From Actinomycetota bacterium (GTDB taxonomy: Bacteria; Actinomycetota; Humimicrobiia; Humimicrobiales; Humimicrobiaceae), in NCBI GenBank assembly GCA_016870675.1, contig VGAU01000052.1, positions 1-9,486 of the forward strand: a stretch of 9,486 nt of DNA, written 5' to 3'. This document shows positions 5,981-9,486 of this stretch, one piece after another (position 1 is the first letter of the stretch; each line of letters starts with the position of its first letter). Made by a program: the position numbers and the translations under genes. The notes under the pieces were generated by a model. The model had not been told where the DNA came from. It did no database searches and saw nothing but the letters and a program-made list of their open reading frames with translations.

Positions 5981-7732
5981 ATATCTATTTTAAGACTATA
6001 TTTAGCGCAAATAAATCCAACAGTTGGAGACCTTAAGGGAAACTATAACATCATCGCTTCTCATATCGAAGAAGCAAAGAAAAATGATGCAGATGTAGTG
6101 ATATTTCCAGAACTTTCTATTACCGGGTATCCTCCAGAAGATTTGCTGTTAAAAACTGATTTTGTCAATGAAAACATCGAGTATCTGCATAAATTACAAA
6201 AAATTACAACAGATATCATTGCAGTTATCGGTTTTGTAAACAAAGAACATGAAAGTATATATAACTCTGCAGCAGTGATTTATAATAATCAGATTAAATC
6301 TATATACAATAAGCAATTTCTTCCAAACTACTCAGTTTTTGATGAAGAAAGGTATTTTAAAAAAGGCAGTGTAAATTATATTTATAAAATAGCTGGAATA
6401 TTTATTGGAATTAGTATATGTGAAGACATATATTACTCTTCCGGACCAACAAAAATTCAATCAATTATTGGCAGCGCAGAACTCATAATAAATATATCTG
6501 CATCTCCTTACCATACTAAAAAAATTAAAGAAAGGGAAAAAATTTTATTTACCAGAGCTGTAGAAAACCGTGTAAATATTGCTTATGTAAATTTGGTAGG
6601 AGGACAGGATGAACTTGTATTTGATGGCAATAGTTTAATTATAAATGAAAAGGGGGACATTTTAAGACGCACAAAACCATTTAAAGAAGATGCGTTAATA
6701 TATGACCTTGATACCGTGGGAGTAACATCTGCAAGACTAAAAGATACCAAAATTAAAAATCAAAAAACTAAAATGAATAAGGATTACAGTCCCCTGCCTG
6801 TAATTGATTTAAAATACCATCAGAAAAAAGGCAGTAGAAATATACATGATAAAATCCCTGTTAAATACAACCGGTATGTTAGCTGCATTGAGGATGAAAT
6901 ACTCCAGGCCCTAATTTTAGGGACCAGTGATTATGTTAAGAAAAATAGGTTTGAAAAAGTTGTTATCGCACTGAGTGGCGGTATTGATTCGGCTCTAACT
7001 GCAGTAATTGCTGTTTTCGCTCTCGGAAAAGAAAATGTCAGTGGAATTATAATGCCCTCCATCTACTCCTCCAGGGAAAGTATAAACGATGCTAAAGAAT
7101 TGTCCGATAATCTTGGTATTGGATATACCACTATCCCAATTTCAGATATTTACAACAGCTACCTTGAAAATTTAAAATCTATATTCAGGAGCAATAAAAT
7201 TAATACCACCAGAGAAAATATTCAGGCACGGATAAGGGGAAATATTGTAATGGCTGCAGCTAATGAAAACAACTGGCTGGTACTGTCCACAGGCAATAAA
7301 AGTGAAATAAGCGTTGGGTACTGTACTCTCTATGGTGACATGGTAGGAGGATTTTCGCCGATTAAAGATGTATACAAAACAATGGTTTACAGAATCTGTA
7401 AGTTTATTAACAAAAAATACTCGGATATAATTCCAAAAAACACTCTTACAAAAGCTCCTTCCGCGGAGCTTAAACCAAATCAAAAAGATGAAGACAGGCT
7501 ACCTCCATATAAAATCCTGGATCCCATACTTAAAGCGTATATAGAGGACGATCTGGATTACCATTCTATTGTAAAAAAAGGATTTGAAGGTAAAACAGTA
7601 AGAGAAGTAACCAGTATGGTTGATTTTAATGAATATAAAAGAAGACAGGGTTCTCCCGGTATCAAGATTACTCCCAGAGCTTTTGGCAAGGATAGAAGAT
7701 ATCCTATCACCAATAATTTTAAGTCACATTAG
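5981..7732 (+). CDS. nadE: Glutamine-dependent NAD+ synthetase
   Basis: NadE amidates nicotinic acid adenine dinucleotide to NAD+, the last step of NAD synthesis, using ammonia from its own glutaminase domain. Counting from ATA 5981 the product has 583 residues, normal for the two-domain form. The N-terminal nitrilase-fold glutaminase contains AQINPTVGDL and the triad E44 (FPEL), K111 (NKQFLPNY) and C147 (ISICED). The C-terminal synthetase has the PP-loop SGGIDS (332-337) and the blocks RENIQARIRGN, STGNKSE and YGDMVGGFSPIKD. The first usual start codon in frame is GTG 6098. That would delete 39 residues, including the conserved first strand AQINPTVGD. With AAGGAG 7 nt before ATA, I infer an ATA start. 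ATT 5987 is the fallback, with 13-nt spacing. The gene is followed by a hairpin terminator. Confidence 0.93.
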   Translation: MSILRLYLAQINPTVGDLKGNYNIIASHIEEAKKNDADVVIFPELSITGYPPEDLLLKTDFVNENIEYLHKLQKITTDIIAVIGFVNKEHESIYNSAAVIYNNQIKSIYNKQFLPNYSVFDEERYFKKGSVNYIYKIAGIFIGISICEDIYYSSGPTKIQSIIGSAELIINISASPYHTKKIKEREKILFTRAVENRVNIAYVNLVGGQDELVFDGNSLIINEKGDILRRTKPFKEDALIYDLDTVGVTSARLKDTKIKNQKTKMNKDYSPLPVIDLKYHQKKGSRNIHDKIPVKYNRYVSCIEDEILQALILGTSDYVKKNRFEKVVIALSGGIDSALTAVIAVFALGKENVSGIIMPSIYSSRESINDAKELSDNLGIGYTTIPISDIYNSYLENLKSIFRSNKINTTRENIQARIRGNIVMAAANENNWLVLSTGNKSEISVGYCTLYGDMVGGFSPIKDVYKTMVYRICKFINKKYSDIIPKNTLTKAPSAELKPNQKDEDRLPPYKILDPILKAYIEDDLDYHSIVKKGFEGKTVREVTSMVDFNEYKRRQGSPGIKITPRAFGKDRRYPITNNFKSH

Positions 7733-7733
7733 A

Positions 7734-7780
7734 CCAACCAGTAAAAAAGAGTTTTTTACTGGTTGGGTACTTTTGTTAAT
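7734..7780 (+). terminator. Hairpin terminator between convergent nadE and galT
   Basis: CCAACCAGTAAAAAA (7734-7748) pairs perfectly over 15 bp with TTTTTTACTGGTTGG (7752-7766) around a GAG loop. On the plus strand a short T run (ACTTTTGTT) follows, and the stem begins one base after the nadE stop. On the minus strand no T run follows, but the strong stem could also stop transcripts from galT. Confidence 0.65.
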
Positions 7781-7795
7781 TGCTTTTCTATTCTT

Positions 7796-8791
7796 TTATT
7801 TTTCTAATATTATACTTCTTAATTCAGCAGCTTTTTCCTCAGGTAAAGTATCGTTTATAAATGTACCTGCCCCCAATTCGCACCCTGCCAGGTACTTGAG
7901 TTTATTTTTCGTTCTATATGGCGGGTAAAATTCAAAATGAAAATGATAATAATCATAATTTTTATTATCGGTTGGTTTTTGATGGATTATCATTACATAA
8001 GGCATCCTAAATTTAAACAGCTTATTATATCTATTTACCAGTTCTTTAATTATTTTTGATAGAGAAGTTACTTCTCTATCATCCAGTTCACACAAACTCC
8101 CTAGATGTCTCAGGCAGTAAATGTGTACTTCATATGGCCACCTGGCATAAAAAGGAATAAATGCGATAAAATCTTTATTTTCGATAATAATTCTTTCTTT
8201 ATCTTTCAATTCTTTTTTTATAATTTCACAATGTAAACATTTTTTATTTTTTCTATAAAACTTTTGAGATGACCTTAGCTCCTCAAGAGCAATTGGGGGG
8301 ATATAAGGAAAGGCATATATCTGTCCATGAGGATGAGAAAGAGTAACACCTATTTCTTTACCCTTATTTTCAAAAATAAAAACATATTTAATAAATTCTT
8401 TTTTCCCAAGAACTAAATACCGATCTCTCCACACATTTACCAGGTTATTTATCTTCTCCAAAGGTAAATCTTCTAAGTACAGGTCATGGTCAGCTGTATA
8501 ACAAACAACCTCACAAATTCCTTTAGATCGCATTTTAGAATAAGAAAGAATATTTTCACTATTTACTTCATCATTAAAATCTAATTTATCCGGATTCTTA
8601 CTAAAAGTGGGAAATTTATTCTCAAAAACTACAATATCGTAATTACTGGCCGGGATCTCAGTTACCATCCTATCGCTTTTTGTCGGACAAAGAGGACAAT
8701 AATCTTTTGGTGGCAAAAAAGTTCTGTCCTGTCTTTTTGTCGCAATGGCTACCAGTTTATTTTTAATTGGGTCATACCGCAGTTCGAGTAT
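7796..8791 (-). CDS. galT: Galactose-1-phosphate uridylyltransferase
   Basis: GalT exchanges UMP between UDP-glucose and galactose-1-phosphate in the Leloir pathway. Counting from ATA 8791 the product has 331 residues, close to the family size. Residues 3-10 (ELRYDPIK) match the usual N-terminal start of the family. C32 and C35 (CPLC), H102 and H153 match the zinc ligands of the E. coli enzyme. HPHGQ (153-157) contains the uridylylated nucleophile H155. ENKFP and the late HFHFEFYPP block (283-291) are also present. A second pair, CLHC (185-188), is seen. TTG 8716 is the first usual start, but it would remove the conserved first 25 residues. AGGGGAGG lies 6 nt before ATA, and an in-frame TAG lies just upstream. 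The gene is downstream of galK and a small ORF on the same strand. Confidence 0.94.
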   Translation of the reverse strand: MLELRYDPIKNKLVAIATKRQDRTFLPPKDYCPLCPTKSDRMVTEIPASNYDIVVFENKFPTFSKNPDKLDFNDEVNSENILSYSKMRSKGICEVVCYTADHDLYLEDLPLEKINNLVNVWRDRYLVLGKKEFIKYVFIFENKGKEIGVTLSHPHGQIYAFPYIPPIALEELRSSQKFYRKNKKCLHCEIIKKELKDKERIIIENKDFIAFIPFYARWPYEVHIYCLRHLGSLCELDDREVTSLSKIIKELVNRYNKLFKFRMPYVMIIHQKPTDNKNYDYYHFHFEFYPPYRTKNKLKYLAGCELGAGTFINDTLPEEKAAELRSIILEK

Positions 8792-8797
8792 TTTATA

Positions 8798-8805
8798 CCT
8801 CCCCT
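8798..8805 (-). promoter_or_regulatory. Ribosome binding site that fixes the galT start
   Basis: AGGGGAGG (8805-8798 on the minus strand) is a very strong Shine-Dalgarno. The 6-nt spacer TATAAA leads directly to ATA 8791-8789. TAG at 8806-8804 closes the frame immediately upstream, so the start must be ATA or an even less likely CTC or CTG further in. Confidence 0.75.
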
Positions 8806-8829
8806 ATTTTATCTAATGTTTTTATTTTT

Positions 8830-9024
8830 TCAAAAATCATAATATATCAAATACCTTCCATCATTTTTTATTATTACTCTCTTCTTCAGGTTCAAATTTT
8901 CTTCGCATTCTCCGCTCACCGAATATTTATTTTTACCAGACGGTTTACTTCTTCTGTTGCTGGTACTGCTGCTTCCGGCCTTTCCTCTTCCTTTTTTAGT
9001 TAATTCTACTTTTTCTTTTTTCAT
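8830..9024 (-). CDS. Small basic protein of unknown function between galK and galT
   Basis: From ATG 9024 this frame encodes 64 residues. The first half is basic and low-complexity (KKGRGKAGSSSTSNRRSKPS), probably disordered. The C-terminal third (LNLKKRVIIKNDGRYLIYYD) looks like a short folded beta-strand pair. One cysteine (C40) is present. I do not recognise a family. A TTTTAGGAAT sequence that overlaps the galK stop gives an AGGA 12 nt before the ATG, which is a long spacing. The gene begins 14 nt after galK ends and stops 38 nt before galT starts, so it would be co-transcribed with both. It could be a real accessory peptide or a chance frame; the protein-like C-terminus and tight operon spacing favour a gene. 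Confidence 0.5.
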   Translation of the reverse strand: MKKEKVELTKKGRGKAGSSSTSNRRSKPSGKNKYSVSGECEENLNLKKRVIIKNDGRYLIYYDF

Positions 9025-9038
9025 TCTTTGATATATTC

Positions 9039-9486
9039 CTAAAATTTCACTCTTCTTGTTCCATCTGAAAACAAACATTCTATAAAGTCAGGAGAAACAT
9101 TGAATTTTTTTAAAAACTTACCACCTATTATATCGGTAATACTATCAATTTTGCTTTTCTTAACAATACTAATAACACTCCCTCCAAAGCCTGCTCCCAT
9201 TAACCTCCCGCCATAAACCCCTTTAATTTTACTCATTTCATCAACTAGATAATCAAGTTTTTCAGTTGATACTTCATAATCATATCTCAGGCTGTTATGT
9301 GATTCAAATAATACCTGACCTAATTTTTCAATATCACCTTTGAACAGATATTCTTTTGATAATAAAACTCTATTATTTTCTGTTACAACATGTTTTACTC
9401 TTTTAAAGAGTTCTTCAGATATCTTATTTTTTAGTTCATATAGCATGCCTAAACTAATATCTGATAGAGACGTAATATTTTTTCCT
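9039..9486 (-). CDS. galK: Galactokinase, C-terminal part
   Basis: This is the last 148 residues of galactokinase, the ATP-dependent GHMP-family kinase that makes galactose-1-phosphate for GalT. The frame runs off the window edge with no start. The segment SHNSLRYDYEVS, followed by GGRLMGAGFGGS (GHMP motif 3, the glycine-rich phosphate-binding loop near the C-terminus), is diagnostic of galactokinase. The C-terminal end (CLFSDGTRRVKF) also fits the family. ATG 9446 is internal: residues before it (ITSLSDISLG) continue the domain. It is the upstream gene of the galK, small ORF, galT operon. The promoter and galE are not in the window. Confidence 0.93.
   Translation of the reverse strand, partial: GKNITSLSDISLGMLYELKNKISEELFKRVKHVVTENNRVLLSKEYLFKGDIEKLGQVLFESHNSLRYDYEVSTEKLDYLVDEMSKIKGVYGGRLMGAGFGGSVISIVKKSKIDSITDIIGGKFLKKFNVSPDFIECLFSDGTRRVKF

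Noticed and set aside
6098..7732. NadE starting at GTG 6098
   Set aside because: This start lacks a ribosome site and cuts off the conserved first 39 residues of the glutaminase domain, which are clearly encoded upstream in the same frame.
7620..7928. 102-codon plus-strand frame across the nadE end and the terminator
   Set aside because: It overlaps nadE out of frame, reads through the hairpin and runs antisense to galT, so it is a shadow frame.
7796..8716. GalT starting at TTG 8716
   Set aside because: The family N-terminus ELRYDP lies upstream in frame, after a far stronger ribosome site.

Overview
The window is AT-rich bacterial DNA. Genes are closely packed on both strands, with Shine-Dalgarno sites, recognisable -35/-10 promoters and intrinsic terminators. 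The gene set suits an anaerobic or fermentative bacterium: nickel-pincer cofactor synthesis with a three-cysteine, Thermotoga-type LarE, glutamine-dependent NAD synthetase, the Leloir galactose pathway and c-di-GMP signalling. No marker here fixes the phylum. A low-GC anaerobic lineage, possibly an uncultivated one, is inference only.

Layout. 1-277 (+): C-terminus of an AI-2E family membrane protein. 256-1431 (-): larC, converging on it with a 22-nt overlap. 1566-2414 (+): larE, divergent from larC. 2411-3067 (-): a PHP-domain metallophosphoesterase whose stop overlaps that of larE. 3244-3921 (+): a DUF2085 membrane protein. 3967-4557 (-): a PAP2-like membrane protein. 4688-5533 (-): a PAS-GGDEF diguanylate cyclase with its own promoter and terminator. 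5534-5980: a gene-poor stretch holding a short nifS-like remnant and an AT palindrome. 5981-7732 (+): nadE. 7734-7766: a 15-bp hairpin terminator. 7796-8791 (-): galT. 8830-9024 (-): a small unknown ORF. 9039-9486 (-): galK C-terminus, running off the window.

How the genes fit together. LarE and LarC perform the sulfur-insertion and nickel-insertion steps of the nickel-pincer nucleotide (NPN) cofactor. That cofactor is built from nicotinic acid adenine dinucleotide (NaAD), which NadE also consumes to make NAD, so two users of one metabolite lie within 5 kb. galK, a small ORF and galT form a minus-strand galactose operon.

The most unusual feature is translation initiation. nadE and galT both appear to start at ATA codons. 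Each ATA sits 6-7 nt after a strong Shine-Dalgarno, matches the conserved family N-terminus, and has an in-frame stop just upstream with no ATG, GTG or TTG between. Gene callers that allow only the three usual starts would truncate both proteins. No CRISPR array, tRNA, rRNA or insertion sequence was seen.
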